A stretch of 64,000 nt of DNA from Deinococcus hopiensis KR-140 (GCA_943327755.2 CALPYF020000019.1:15292-79291), one strand, 5' to 3'. Shown: positions 45,549 to 54,607, counted from the first letter of the stretch. The notes: generated by a model from the sequence alone, not told the origin. Program-made: numbers and translations.

Positions 45549-47150
45549 ATGTCGGCTGCTCCCGTTTCCACACAGCCCGGATCGGCCGCACCCAGGCCCG
45601 GTCCGGTCGGGGCGGCGCGCGCCCGCCCGGCGCCCAGCCTGCGGCAGGTGCTGCTGCGCCCGTTCGCGCTGCCGTTCGCGCTGCTGCTCGGGGTGGGCAG
45701 CCTGGTCGCGTACGGCGTGAACCAGAACGACGAGGCGCTCCAGCAGGTTCTCGACGCGCAGACCCGACTGCAGCTCATCACGGATCTCTCGCAGCAGGTC
45801 TCCCTGATGGAAAACGGGCAGCGGGGCTTCGTGATCACGGGACAGAACGATTTCCTGCACCCCTACGAGGACGGCAAACTGGCCTTCCAGGCCGACGTCT
45901 TCGCGCTGCACGACCTGAGCGTCACCGCGCAGCAGCGCACGAATCTGGCCCGGGTGCAGGCAGCGGTGGCCCGCTGGGACGAGGTGGCCGCGCAGCCGGA
46001 GATCGGCGTGCGCCGCGACTCGCTGGAACGCGCCGCCGCGCGGGTCGGCAACGGCGTGGGGCGCACGCTGCTGGACGACGCCCGCCGCGTCCTGACGCTC
46101 ATGGCGACGAATGAAACGGCGCGCCTGAACGCCGCGACCGACCGCAGCAGCGTCCTGCTGAGCCGCGTGCGGCTGGTCACCGTGGGGGGGCTGCTGCTCA
46201 GCATCGCCCTGCTGCTCGTCACGGCGTACCGCGTCACCCGCACCGTGAACCGCACCGTGCTGGAACTCAACGGCGCGGCGCAGGCCATCGCGCAGGGCGA
46301 GTACGCGCGCCGCACGCCGCCCATGCCCGTGCGGGAACTGGCGCAACTGGGCGCGCAGTTCGACGCCATGGCCGCTGCCGTGCAGGACCGCGAGGCGCAG
46401 CTGCGCGCCACCGCCGAGGCCCTGCAGGCCAGCAACATGCACCTGGAACGCAGCAACCGCGAACTCGAACAGTTCGCGTACGTCGCCAGTCACGATCTGC
46501 AAGAACCCCTGCGGACCATCGGCAGCTACACCGAACTGCTGGCCCGCCGCTATCACGGCAAGCTGGACGACCGCGCCGACCAGTACATCGCCTTCACGAC
46601 CTCGGCGACGCTGCGCATGAAGACCCTGATCCAGGACCTGCTCGCGTACTCCCGCGTGCGCAAGGCCCCGCGGGTCATGCAGGACGTGAACCTCGCCGAC
46701 CTGACGCGCGACATCGTGTCGGATCTGGCGGTGCAGATCGAGGGCCTGGGTGCGCAGGTGGATGTCGGCCCGATGCCCACCGTGTGCAGCAACCCCGACC
46801 TGCTGCGCCACGCGCTGCAGAACCTCATCGGGAACGCCCTGAAATTCCAGCAGCCCGGCGTGCCCCCCCGCGTGCGCGTCACCGCCGAGCGCGAGGCGCG
46901 CCGCTGGGTGATTCACGTGCAGGACAACGGCATCGGCATCGCGCCGGAGTACCACGAGCGGATCTTCGGGGTGTTCCAGCGCCTGCACGGCATGGATGAA
47001 TACGCGGGCAGCGGCATCGGCCTGGCCGTCACCCGCAGCGCCGCCGAACAGCTCGGCGGGGACCTGTGGCTGGACAGCACCCCCGGCCAGGGCAGTACAT
47101 TTCATCTGGCACTGCCGCTGACGCCCGCCCACACCGGAGACCCCCTATGA
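45549..47150 (+). CDS. CHASE3-HAMP sensor histidine kinase
   Basis: A 533-residue sensor kinase. Order: Pro/Ala-rich N-terminus, helix 38-57, a CHASE3-like periplasmic domain (about 60-200, with LSQQVSLMENGQRGFVITGQNDFL), helix 207-229, HAMP (230-282), coiled coil, dimerisation domain with phospho-acceptor H315 in FAYVASHDLQEPLRTIGSY, and an ATPase domain with LIGNALKF (N-box), DNGIGIAP and GSGIGLAV (G-boxes). The type is close to kinases that pair with Rcp1-like regulators, and the next gene is one. TAGAAT (45535-45540) is 8 nt before the ATG. Ligand unknown. Confidence 0.94.
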   Translation: MSAAPVSTQPGSAAPRPGPVGAARARPAPSLRQVLLRPFALPFALLLGVGSLVAYGVNQNDEALQQVLDAQTRLQLITDLSQQVSLMENGQRGFVITGQNDFLHPYEDGKLAFQADVFALHDLSVTAQQRTNLARVQAAVARWDEVAAQPEIGVRRDSLERAAARVGNGVGRTLLDDARRVLTLMATNETARLNAATDRSSVLLSRVRLVTVGGLLLSIALLLVTAYRVTRTVNRTVLELNGAAQAIAQGEYARRTPPMPVRELAQLGAQFDAMAAAVQDREAQLRATAEALQASNMHLERSNRELEQFAYVASHDLQEPLRTIGSYTELLARRYHGKLDDRADQYIAFTTSATLRMKTLIQDLLAYSRVRKAPRVMQDVNLADLTRDIVSDLAVQIEGLGAQVDVGPMPTVCSNPDLLRHALQNLIGNALKFQQPGVPPRVRVTAEREARRWVIHVQDNGIGIAPEYHERIFGVFQRLHGMDEYAGSGIGLAVTRSAAEQLGGDLWLDSTPGQGSTFHLALPLTPAHTGDPL

Positions 47151-47593
47151 CCACCAGACCAGTCGAGATCCTGCTCGTCGAGGACAACCCCGCCGACGTC
47201 CTGCTTACACAGGAAGCCTTTGAGGAGGCGGACTTCCCGCATCACCTCAGCCACGCCCGCGACGGCGTGGACGCCCTGAACTTCCTGCGCCGCAGCGAAA
47301 ACCACGCGGGCGCGCCCCGACCCGACGTGATCCTGATGGATCTGAACATGCCCCGCATGACCGGTCTGGAACTGCTGGACGTCCTCAAGGAGGACGATGA
47401 GCTGCGCAGCATTCCCGTGATCGTTCTGACCACCAGCCGCGCCGAGAGCGACATCTGGCGCAGTTATAATCTGCACGCCAACGCGTACATTCCCAAGCCC
47501 GTGTCCATCGCGGAATTCGTGGAGGTCATCCAGTCGCTGGAGAACTTCTGGTTCCGCAAGGTGGCGTTGCCGCACCCGCCCCGCCCCTCCTGA
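47147..47593 (+). CDS. Rcp1-like single-domain response regulator
   Basis: A 148-residue receiver protein with no output domain, starting in a 4-bp ATGA overlap with the kinase stop. Receiver residues are E12-D13, the phospho-acceptor D65 in ILMDLNMPR, T95 in VIVLTTS and K117 in PKPVS. The C-terminal tail (ENFWFRKVALPHP) is the extension typical of phytochrome-type regulators (Rcp1). It must act through protein contact, for example in a further phosphorelay. A 15-bp hairpin follows. Confidence 0.94.
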   Translation: MTTRPVEILLVEDNPADVLLTQEAFEEADFPHHLSHARDGVDALNFLRRSENHAGAPRPDVILMDLNMPRMTGLELLDVLKEDDELRSIPVIVLTTSRAESDIWRSYNLHANAYIPKPVSIAEFVEVIQSLENFWFRKVALPHPPRPS

Positions 47594-47603
47594 CGGCGAA
47601 GAA

Positions 47604-47637
47604 GCACGGCCCCCGGATGTGTATCCGGGGGCCGTGC
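47604..47637. terminator. 15-bp terminator hairpin
   Basis: GCACGGCCCCCGGAT and ATCCGGGGGCCGTGC pair perfectly around GTGT, between the convergent response regulator and glycine-rich protein genes. Confidence 0.8.
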
Positions 47638-47648
47638 CATTGGGTGGT

Positions 47649-48236
47649 TTACATCGAGGCGACGTAGTCCGAGCGGCGCGCGCCGCTGTCCACGATCTCG
47701 CCGCCGTGACGGGCAACGGCGTCCATCAGGACGTCCTGGGGCACGCTGTCATGCACGGCCACCACGCGGCCACCACTGTTGATGGTGCTGTCCATGCGGT
47801 CGTAGTAGGTATCGTCCACGTCGTAACGGTCATCCACCTTGCCGGTCTCATCGACGCCCATCGCGCCGCCGGTCGCGCCGACCGCCGCGCCCACGCCCGA
47901 GCCCAGCGCCGCCATGCCCAGGATCACCGGGAGGGCCAGGCCGCCCGTGGCGATGGTCGCGCCGGTCGCCAGGATGCCCGCCGCAGCGCCCACGACGGCG
48001 CCCACGCCCGTGCCCTTCACGGCGCCCGCACCGGCGTCCTCGGGGGTGCCACCCACGCCGTCGCCGTCCATGGTCAGGCTGCCGGGGCCGTCGGCGCGCG
48101 TATCGGCCACGTCGGTCGCGGCGCTGCGGCGGGTGTAGGTGCTGCTACCCATCGTGGGGGCGATGACGCCCTGGGCCTGGAGGTCAGCGGTGAACGCATC
48201 GGCCGCAGCCGCCGTCGGGAACAGAATGTGTTTCAT
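47649..48236 (-). CDS. Glycine/alanine-rich protein of unknown function
   Basis: A 195-residue protein. The N-terminal HILFPTAAAADAFTADLQAQGV and C-terminal SGGRVVAVHDSVPQDVLMDAVARHGGEIVD look like the two halves of a small alpha/beta domain, interrupted by a long glycine-rich insert (about 70-130: GVGAVVGAAAGILATGATIATGGLALP...) that may form hairpin helices in a membrane. This resembles stress proteins in which a glycine-zipper-like segment splits a ferredoxin-like fold; I am not sure of a family. An acidic tyrosine-rich patch (DDRYDVDDTYYDRMD) follows. No clear -10 or Shine-Dalgarno site. Confidence 0.72.
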   Translation of the reverse strand: MKHILFPTAAAADAFTADLQAQGVIAPTMGSSTYTRRSAATDVADTRADGPGSLTMDGDGVGGTPEDAGAGAVKGTGVGAVVGAAAGILATGATIATGGLALPVILGMAALGSGVGAAVGATGGAMGVDETGKVDDRYDVDDTYYDRMDSTINSGGRVVAVHDSVPQDVLMDAVARHGGEIVDSGARRSDYVASM

Positions 48237-48341
48237 GGCTGTCAGTCTTCGCTGCCGCCTTCCCGGAACCATGAGATTGCCCGCAACAGCCATTGGGCTG
48301 ACCCTGAACGGACACTGAGATGGGTCTCACAAAGTGGTGGC

Positions 48342-49277
48342 TCAGCCCACCTGCTGCGCCTCGAACAGCCGCGCGGGTTTCAGGAACTCGTCCTGCGCGG
48401 CGACGAGCTGAATCTCGCGGGTGCCCGCCACGTGCGTGCGTTGCAGCAGGGCGTACAGGGCGCTCATGGACAGGCTCAGGGCCTGCGCGGCGTCCCCGCC
48501 CCGCAGGTAATGACCCAGGAACAGCGCCGCAATGGCGTCCCCGGTCCCGTTGCGTGGCGGGTCCAGCGGCAGCAGGGGCGTGCGGCACAGCCACGCGCCG
48601 CCGTCCGTGACGACCAGCGTTTCGATGCTGCCCTCCGGCGCGCCGCTGCGCACCAGACTGGTCACCACCACGATCCTCGGCCCACCCGCACGCAGCCGTT
48701 CCCGCAGGGCGCGGGCGGCCTCCAGCGCGTGCTCCAGCGTGTCCACCGTGTGCCCGGTCAGGAGTTCCAGCTCGAACTGGTTCGGCGTGACGAGATCCGC
48801 CTCGGGAATCGCCTGCGCGGCGATCAGGTCCGGCAGTTCCGGGCGCACGAACACGCCGCGCCCCACGTCCCCCATGACCGGATCGCAGGCGTACAGCGCG
48901 CCCGGGTTCGCCACGCGCACGCGCCGCACGGCGTCCACGACCGCCGCGACCGTGCCCTCGCTGCCCATGTACCCGCTCAGGACCGCGTTGCAGTCGCCCA
49001 GCGCCCCGCGCGCCTCAATCCCGTCGATCAGGTCCGCGACCTGCTCGGGCGGGAACACCGCGCCCGTCCACGCGCCGTACCCGGTGTGGTTGCTGAACTG
49101 CACCGTGTGGATCGCCCAGACCTCGAACCCCAGGCGCTGCAGCGGGAACACGGCCGCGGCGTTCCCCACGTGCCCGTAGGCCACCCACGACTGGATGCTC
49201 AGGATGTTCTGCGGCAGCGCCGGAGCGGTGAGGGCCGGGGACAGGGCAGGCTGGGCGGCGGGCGGGGCGTCCTTCAT
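48342..49277 (-). CDS. pdxY: Pyridoxal kinase
   Basis: Phosphorylates pyridoxal (and related vitamers) to the coenzyme. The 311 residues fit PdxY/PdxK: NILSIQSWVAYGHVGNAAAVFPLQRLGFEVWAIHTVQFSNHTGYG near the N-terminus in short blocks, VLSGYMGSE, YACDPVMGDVGRGVFV, ADLVTPNQFELELLTG, and the catalytic GTGDAIAALFLGHYLRGG with the active-site aspartate. TATGCT (49285-49290) lies 7 nt from the ATG at 49277; the first ~22 residues are a Pro/Ala-rich extension. Confidence 0.95.
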   Translation of the reverse strand: MKDAPPAAQPALSPALTAPALPQNILSIQSWVAYGHVGNAAAVFPLQRLGFEVWAIHTVQFSNHTGYGAWTGAVFPPEQVADLIDGIEARGALGDCNAVLSGYMGSEGTVAAVVDAVRRVRVANPGALYACDPVMGDVGRGVFVRPELPDLIAAQAIPEADLVTPNQFELELLTGHTVDTLEHALEAARALRERLRAGGPRIVVVTSLVRSGAPEGSIETLVVTDGGAWLCRTPLLPLDPPRNGTGDAIAALFLGHYLRGGDAAQALSLSMSALYALLQRTHVAGTREIQLVAAQDEFLKPARLFEAQQVG

Positions 49278-49317
49278 GCCGCCCAGCATACCCGCCGCCC
49301 CCACGCCCTGCGGCGTG

Positions 49318-50835
49318 CTACTCGGCCTTCAGGGTCAGCGGGCCGAACGCGCGGGCCCACACGTCCGCCTTCTCCCGCGCGCCCTCCAGATCCAGCGGCG
49401 TGGCGCCCTGCACGCCCAGCTGCCAGCCGTCACGCGTGCGGGTCAGGCCGGTCACGCGCGCCGCGCCCGCATGCGAGCGGTCCAGGCCGTCCGCGACCCG
49501 CAGGATGCCCACCCAGCGCGTCACGAGCGCCTGATCCGCCGCGCTGAGTGCCGCGAACTCCGGATGCGACAGCTTCGGGGCACTCTTGCGGTGGTAGCGC
49601 GACAGCAGCGCCACCAGCTCGATCTCACGCGGCGTGAACCCCCGCAACTCCGCGTGCCGGATCAGGTACGCCGAATGCTTGTGGTGCGCGCTCTGCGCCA
49701 CGATCTGCCCCACCTCGTGCAGCGCGCCCGCCGCCGTCAGGACGCTGCGCGCCTCACCCTCCGCCCCCAGATCCACGCCCAGCGCCCGCAGGCGTGAGAG
49801 CAGCTCGCGGGCCAGGGCCGCCACCTGCCGCGAATGCGACAGGTTCGCCCCGAACCGCTCCGCCATGCCCAGCACGCTGCGCTGCCGCGCACTGATCGAC
49901 GAACTGTACGCCTCCAGCCGCGTCAACTCCTCGATCAGCATGCCCTCACGCAGCGCACCCTCACTGACCGTGAATTCCTGTGCGCCCAGCACCACCAGCG
50001 CCGCGTGCAACGTCGCCAGCCCCGCCACGACCGTATCCGCCCGGCGCTCCAGGCCCGGCACCCGCGCCCGCGCCGCGGCCTTCAGGCCCCGCACGTGCTC
50101 CAGCAACTCGCCCAGCTCCGCGACGCTCAGGCGCGTGCCGTTCACGCCGCGCGCCTCCTCGCCCCGCCGGGCCAGGATCGCCTCGGCCGCCGCCTCCGCC
50201 GTACCGCTCGACAGCACCACCCGCGTCCCCGGCCGCACCCGGAAGCGCCCCACATGCGGCTCCAGCGCCTCCCGCACCGCCGCGTCCAGCGCCGCCAGCT
50301 CCCGCCGCCCCGGCGGATCCGCGCGCAGGAACGCGTCCCGCATCCGGATTGCCCCCAGCGGCAGGCTCAGCACGTCCAGCGCCCGCGCCGCATCCCCCCG
50401 CGCGAACTCCAGACTGCCCCCACCCAGATCCAGCAGCACGCTGTCCGCCCCCAGCTCCACCGCATGCGCCGCGCCCAGGTACGTCAACTCCCCCTCACGC
50501 ACCCCACTGATGATCACCGGATACACCCCGGTCCGCGCCAGCATCCGCGACGCGACCTCCGGCCCGTTCGGCGCCTCCCGCAGCGCACTCGTCGCGCACA
50601 CGTGAATCTCCGCCACGCCCGCCCCCGACGCCAGCGCCCGGAACCGCGTCAACGCCGACGCCAGCCGGTCCTCCCCCCCCGGCGTCAGGTTCCCCGCCCC
50701 GTCCAGGCACTCGCCCAGCCGCGTGCGGTCCTTCAGGGCGTCCAGCACCCGGTACCCGCCCGCGTCCCCACGCGCCGCCTCCGCGATGAGCAGGTGACTG
50801 GAATTGGTACCCACATCCGCAACGGCAACCCTCAT
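49318..50835 (-). CDS. Ppx/GppA phosphatase family protein
   Basis: A 505-residue exopolyphosphatase/pppGpp phosphatase relative. The ASKHA ATPase motifs are VADVGTNSSHLLIAE (about 5-19), ATSALREAPNGPEV, SGVREGELTYLG, and SVLLDLGGGSLEFARG. The C-terminal half is an HD-like domain, with GALHEVGQIVAQSAHHKHSAYLI and LVALLSRYHRKSAP. It may degrade polyphosphate or pppGpp; the two activities cannot be told apart by eye. TACGCT (50843-50848) is 7 nt before the ATG. Only 40 bp separate it from pdxY downstream, but pdxY has its own -10. Confidence 0.92.
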   Translation of the reverse strand: MRVAVADVGTNSSHLLIAEAARGDAGGYRVLDALKDRTRLGECLDGAGNLTPGGEDRLASALTRFRALASGAGVAEIHVCATSALREAPNGPEVASRMLARTGVYPVIISGVREGELTYLGAAHAVELGADSVLLDLGGGSLEFARGDAARALDVLSLPLGAIRMRDAFLRADPPGRRELAALDAAVREALEPHVGRFRVRPGTRVVLSSGTAEAAAEAILARRGEEARGVNGTRLSVAELGELLEHVRGLKAAARARVPGLERRADTVVAGLATLHAALVVLGAQEFTVSEGALREGMLIEELTRLEAYSSSISARQRSVLGMAERFGANLSHSRQVAALARELLSRLRALGVDLGAEGEARSVLTAAGALHEVGQIVAQSAHHKHSAYLIRHAELRGFTPREIELVALLSRYHRKSAPKLSHPEFAALSAADQALVTRWVGILRVADGLDRSHAGAARVTGLTRTRDGWQLGVQGATPLDLEGAREKADVWARAFGPLTLKAE

Positions 50836-50860
50836 GGGCAGCAGCGTAGCGCAGCGCGCC

Positions 50861-50952
50861 TCAGGGCCTCACATCCCCCAGCCACAGCCGCTTGAAATCG
50901 ATCCGGCCATACGCGTCCGGATGCACGTCCCGGATCAGCGGATGCACCGTGC
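50861..50952 (-). pseudogene. Possible C-terminal gene fragment
   Basis: On the minus strand the last codons before a TGA read TVHPLIRDVHPDAYGRIDFK then RLWLGDVRP. This looks like the end of a real protein rather than random GC-rich frame, but the upstream frame runs into dispersed repeat B and loses protein character. It may be the remnant of a gene cut by the repeat. I cannot identify it, and chance is possible. Confidence 0.3.
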
Positions 50953-51040
50953 GGGCACTCCGCCAAGCGCTGGGGCGGGGTTTGCTCCCGCGTGAATTGG
51001 TTTGTGTGACGGTGGAGTGGTGGCACCTGGCGGCGGGCCT

Positions 51041-51260
51041 CCCCACCCCCCAGCCCCCTACCCCAGGGGGGCAGGGGGAGCAACGTTGGCACTGGGCAAG
51101 AGTTTTTATTTGTGCGGCGTGGTTGTGATGGGCGGTGACGGGTCCGGCTTCGACGCTATCCTCCGCCCCCTCGTAGGCCCGCGCGCTTTGCGCACGACGG
51201 CCGGCGGGGTCTGCTGTGGCGGGCTGGGCATCCTGAAGCAAGCCGCTGATCGACTTTGAA
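51041..51260 (+). repeat. Dispersed intergenic repeat, copy B
   Basis: Homologous to 11041-11261 over its whole length; the identical core begins ACGTTGGCACTGGG at 51083. Its 5' part is the C-rich block CCTCCCCACCCCCCAGCCCC. It lies in the 718-bp gene-free region 50836-51553. A minus-strand terminator-like hairpin (CGCTT-CTGCAA-AAGCG then GTCTTTTC) lies between this copy and copy C, near 51262-51290. Confidence 0.8.
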
Positions 51261-51339
51261 AAGACCGCTTTTGCAGAAGCGAGAAAAAGTAGAACCTTCC
51301 AGCCCCCACCAAGTTGACTGGCCTCACAACCGTCGTGGC

Positions 51340-51530
51340 AGCCGAGCCCGTCGTGCGCGCAGCGCGCGGGGCGCCCACAGCGATACCGGAGGTCTGCACC
51401 CCATCAGTGGCCGTCCCCGCCAGTCACCCGCCCATAAAGCCAGAGAAATACTTGTCGAGCGCAGCGAAAACTCCCCCTGCTCCTAGGGGGGGTAGGGGGC
51501 TGGGGGGTGGGGAGGCCCGCCGAAGGCGCA
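51340..51530 (-). repeat. Dispersed intergenic repeat, diverged copy C (inverted)
   Basis: Read on the minus strand, this starts with GGCGGGCCTCCCCACCCCCC and CAGCCCCCTACCCCC, matching the start of copy B, then AAGTATTTCTCTGG..TATGGGCGG, and CGCGCGCTGCGCGCACGACGG, matching the hairpin block. Similarity outside these blocks is weak. Copies B and C face each other. Confidence 0.6.
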
Positions 51531-51553
51531 GCCACACAACATCAAACTCGGCG

Positions 51554-52612
51554 TTACGCCCGCTTCAGCTGCCACTCCGTGAAACTGCTGTACGGCGTGA
51601 AGCCCAGTGCGACGTTGATGCCGAGCATGGGGGCGTTTTCGTTGGCGTTGTTCGTCTGGACCCAGCGGGCGCCGGGGCACTCCTCCAGGATGCGCTCCAG
51701 CATGGCGGCTTTGACCCATTTGCCCAGGCCCTGTCCGCGTGCTTGGGGTCGGACGGCGGTCGCGCCCTGGTACACGAGGGTGGCGCGTTCCGGCATCCAG
51801 AAGACTTCGCTGTACGCGTCGAGCCTTCCGGTGCGGGTGTCTTCGATGGCGAGCATGTGGCGGGTTTCGTTGGCTTCCTCGATCATGGTTTCCCAGGAGC
51901 GGATCATGTCGGGGGTGACGGTCCAGTCGTGTTGTTCGAGGTCGCCTTTGGGGGCGGTGTTCATGACCATCATCATGTCGGCGACGCGCTCCAGGTAGTC
52001 GTCGGGGACGCGCTGCCAGAGGTGCAGGTGGAAGGGGTCGCCGTCGGGCCGGTTCTGCCAGCGACTCAGGAGGTCGTGGTCGAGGGTGGTGAGGTCGAGG
52101 CGGCTCTGGCGCATGGGCAGGGCGGGTTGCGCGCCCAGTGCGGTCGCGAAGGCTTCTCCGGCGGGGCTGCGGCTGCTCGTGCCGAAGGTGAGGGTGCCGC
52201 GTTCCAGCTTGTCGGCGTGGGTGAGAAGCTGGGTCATGACGGCGCGGCCCAGGCCCTGGCGGCGGGCGGTGGGGTGGACGGTGAGGCGCAGGTGGGCCAT
52301 GTGGGTGTTCTGCTCGAGGTCGTAGGACAGGCTGCCCCAGGCCAGCGCGCGCTCGCCGTTCCACACGGCGTAGTGCGCGGTGCGTTCGGTGGGCAGCTGG
52401 TGCGTGAGGCCCACGGCCTCGGTTTCGGGCAGGAGGGCCGGGTCGTCCGGGTGGGTGTGCGTGAAGGCGTCGGCGAGGAGGTGCCCGACGGCGAGGCGCT
52501 GCGCGGGGGTGGCCGCGTGTGGGTCGAAGGGGGTCACGGTGGGCGGGGTGGGCCAGCCGGGTGCCGGTTGGGCCTGGGGTTGCGGGGTGGTCAGGGGCGC
52601 AGTGGAGGTCAT
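51554..52612 (-). CDS. Tandem GNAT acetyltransferase (two domains)
   Basis: A 352-residue protein with two GNAT domains in tandem. The first has MAHLRLTVHPTARRQGLGRAVMTQLL (about 104-130); the second has LVYQGATAVRPQARGQGLGKWVKAAMLE (about 280-306) and ends with TNNANENAPMLGINVALGFTPYSSFTEWQ. Both keep the RxxGxG acetyl-CoA loop. The arrangement resembles mycothiol synthase-like proteins, but the substrate is unknown. Thirty Pro/Ala/Thr-rich residues precede the first domain. CACACT (52619-52624) is 6 nt before the ATG; divergent from the DUF99 gene. Confidence 0.9.
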   Translation of the reverse strand: MTSTAPLTTPQPQAQPAPGWPTPPTVTPFDPHAATPAQRLAVGHLLADAFTHTHPDDPALLPETEAVGLTHQLPTERTAHYAVWNGERALAWGSLSYDLEQNTHMAHLRLTVHPTARRQGLGRAVMTQLLTHADKLERGTLTFGTSSRSPAGEAFATALGAQPALPMRQSRLDLTTLDHDLLSRWQNRPDGDPFHLHLWQRVPDDYLERVADMMMVMNTAPKGDLEQHDWTVTPDMIRSWETMIEEANETRHMLAIEDTRTGRLDAYSEVFWMPERATLVYQGATAVRPQARGQGLGKWVKAAMLERILEECPGARWVQTNNANENAPMLGINVALGFTPYSSFTEWQLKRA

Positions 52613-52710
52613 GTCCGCAGTGTGCGCCCCGCCGGTCAGCGCGGCATGTGCCGGATGGCGGAGGGGATGAGTAGGCCAGATCGGCCCTTGCAGGACGCTA
52701 CGCTGGGTGG

Positions 52711-53265
52711 GTGTTCGCGCATGCCATCGGGTTCGATGACGCTCCTTTCGCGCATGGCTGGCGGGGCGACGTGCCGGTGATCGGGACCGTGTACGCCCGC
52801 ACCACCCTGCATGGGGTCGTCAGTGGGCGTGTGAGGCGTGACGGGCGCAACAGCACGGCCGAACTGGCGCGGCTGGTGAACCAGTCTCCGGAACACATCC
52901 AGCTGATCCTGTTGCAGGGGATCGCGCTGGCGGGTTTCAACGTCGTGGATCTGCACGCGCTGCACGCGCAGACGGGGAAACCCGTGCTGATCGTCGCGCG
53001 GCGCGCCCCGGACCTGGATCGCATTCGCTCGGCCCTCCTGACCCGCGTGCCCGGTGGGGCGCGCAAGTGGGCGCTGATCGGGGCGGCCGGGCCGATGGAG
53101 CCCTGTGCGGGGGTGTTCGTGCAGCGCGCCGGGCTCACATTGGCGCAGGCGCAGGGGGCGCTGGAGGCGTTCACCGTCACGGGCCGCGTCCCGGAGCCGC
53201 TGCGGGCCGCGCACCTGATCGCGCGGGGCGTCACGCAGGGCCACAGCCGGGGTGGGCGCGTCTGA
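52711..53265 (+). CDS. DUF99 family protein (endonuclease V-like fold)
   Basis: A 184-residue protein of the DUF99 family, which Pfam groups with endonuclease V-like enzymes and names endonuclease dU; most members are archaeal. Visible blocks are AIGFDDAPFAHGWRGDVPVIGTVYAR near the N-terminus in part, the acidic VRRDGRNSTAELARL, then IQLILLQGIALAGFNVVDLHALHAQTGKPVLIVARRAPDL, the strongest family signature. TACGCT (52699-52704) is followed after 6 nt by a GTG start. A role in DNA or RNA repair is possible in this genus but not shown. Confidence 0.82.
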   Translation: MFAHAIGFDDAPFAHGWRGDVPVIGTVYARTTLHGVVSGRVRRDGRNSTAELARLVNQSPEHIQLILLQGIALAGFNVVDLHALHAQTGKPVLIVARRAPDLDRIRSALLTRVPGGARKWALIGAAGPMEPCAGVFVQRAGLTLAQAQGALEAFTVTGRVPEPLRAAHLIARGVTQGHSRGGRV

Positions 53266-53446
53266 AGGGTCCTCACATCTGACCCGGCTGGAACTTCACC
53301 TGAGGGGCGGGGCGCGGGCGCGATCCCGGCAGTGCGCGCGGCACCGTCCCGCTGGGCTTGGCGGGACTTCACGCTTTCCTGAACTCTCAAGGCTTCCATC
53401 AGGTGCGGTCAGCCTGCCGTCACGCGTTCGCCGCAGACTTGATCTC

Positions 53447-54535
53447 ATGAAAAGCAACCTGACCGCCCTGCTCGCCCTCGGGACCGCCGCCGCCCTCAGC
53501 ACCGCTGGTGCACAGGCGAAGATCAGCGCCCAGAGCATCATCGTGAACCCCACCCAGCCTGACCTGAGCGTCAGCGTCCGCATCAACAAGGACACGACCG
53601 GCAACCAGAACCCCGCGTACCGCATCGACGAGCCGATCAGCGTCAGCACCACCGTCAACCGCGACGCGTACGTGTACCTGTTCAACGTGAACCCCGACGG
53701 CAGCGTCGACCAGATCCTGCCCAACCGCCTGAGCGGCGAGAACTTCGTCAAGGCGAACACCACCACCACCTTCCCCGCCGCCGGCGCGAACTTCACGTAC
53801 ACTGTGGGCGGCCCCATCGGGCAGAACAAGGTCCTGGCGCTGGCCAGCCTGACCCCGCTGAACCTCTCGCAGATCAGCGAGTTCAAGACCGCGCAGGACC
53901 AGTTCGCGACGGTCAAGACCCAGGGCGGCCAGACCGGTCTCGCCCAAGCGCTGAGCATCGTCGTGAACCCCCTGCCGCAGAACAGCTGGGTCAGTGACAC
54001 CGCCTTCTACACCGTCGCCGCGCAGAACCCCGTCAGCACCGGCAGCCTGTTCGTCGGCACGAACGTCGGCAACGCCACCGTGATCCTGAACGGCCAGCGA
54101 CTGGGCGGCGCGAACGTCACCTACAGCAACCTCCGCGCCGGGAACTACCCCGTCCGCGTGCAGGCCCCCGGCTTCACCGACTTCACCACCACCGTGACCG
54201 TCCGCGCTGGCGGCACCACGAACCTGAACGTCGAGTTCGCCCGCCCCATCGCCGCGCCTGCCCCCACCAGCGGCAACGCCGTGCTGGACCTGATCGGCAA
54301 CCTGCTCGGTGCGATCGCCGGGACGACCATCCAGGATCCCGCCCGCAGCGCCTACGACCAGAAGGTCCGCGACCTGCAGAACATGGGCTACACCCTGCAG
54401 CAGACCCGTCAGACGACCACCGGGTACACCGGTACGCTCGTGAAGGGCGCGACGACCGCCACCCTGACCGTGGACCGCGGCGCGAACCGCACCGTGCGCG
54501 TGAACGTCAGCGAGAGCACCACCTACCAGTACTGA
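53447..54535 (+). CDS. Secreted DUF4384/PEGA domain protein
   Basis: A 362-residue exported protein. Signal peptide 1-24 (MKSNLTALLALGTAAALS...GAQA). Residues ~30-165 form a DUF4384-like domain: YRIDEPISVSTTVNRDAYVYLFNVNPDGSVDQILPN in pieces and VLALASLTPLNLSQI. Then a PEGA domain (about 200-265): SLFVGTNVGNATVILNG, NVTYSNLRAGNYPVRVQAPGF. The tail (about 290-362) is a small beta domain with VRDLQNMGYTLQQT. Such proteins are cell-envelope associated; function unknown. CAGACT (53434-53439) precedes the ATG by 7 nt. Confidence 0.85.
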   Translation: MKSNLTALLALGTAAALSTAGAQAKISAQSIIVNPTQPDLSVSVRINKDTTGNQNPAYRIDEPISVSTTVNRDAYVYLFNVNPDGSVDQILPNRLSGENFVKANTTTTFPAAGANFTYTVGGPIGQNKVLALASLTPLNLSQISEFKTAQDQFATVKTQGGQTGLAQALSIVVNPLPQNSWVSDTAFYTVAAQNPVSTGSLFVGTNVGNATVILNGQRLGGANVTYSNLRAGNYPVRVQAPGFTDFTTTVTVRAGGTTNLNVEFARPIAAPAPTSGNAVLDLIGNLLGAIAGTTIQDPARSAYDQKVRDLQNMGYTLQQTRQTTTGYTGTLVKGATTATLTVDRGANRTVRVNVSESTTYQY

Positions 54536-54537
54536 TC

Positions 54538-54587
54538 CACCACACGAAAGGGGGCCGCGCAGCGAATGTGCGGCCCCCCTTGTGGTG
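54538..54587. terminator. Two-step hairpin terminator
   Basis: Outer CACCACA/TGTGGTG encloses AAGGGGGCCGC/GCGGCCCCCCT. It lies between convergent stops, 2 bp after the PEGA protein gene and 20 bp before the peptidase stop. Confidence 0.8.
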
Positions 54588-54607
54588 TTGCGTTCCGGTG
54601 CCGCTGG

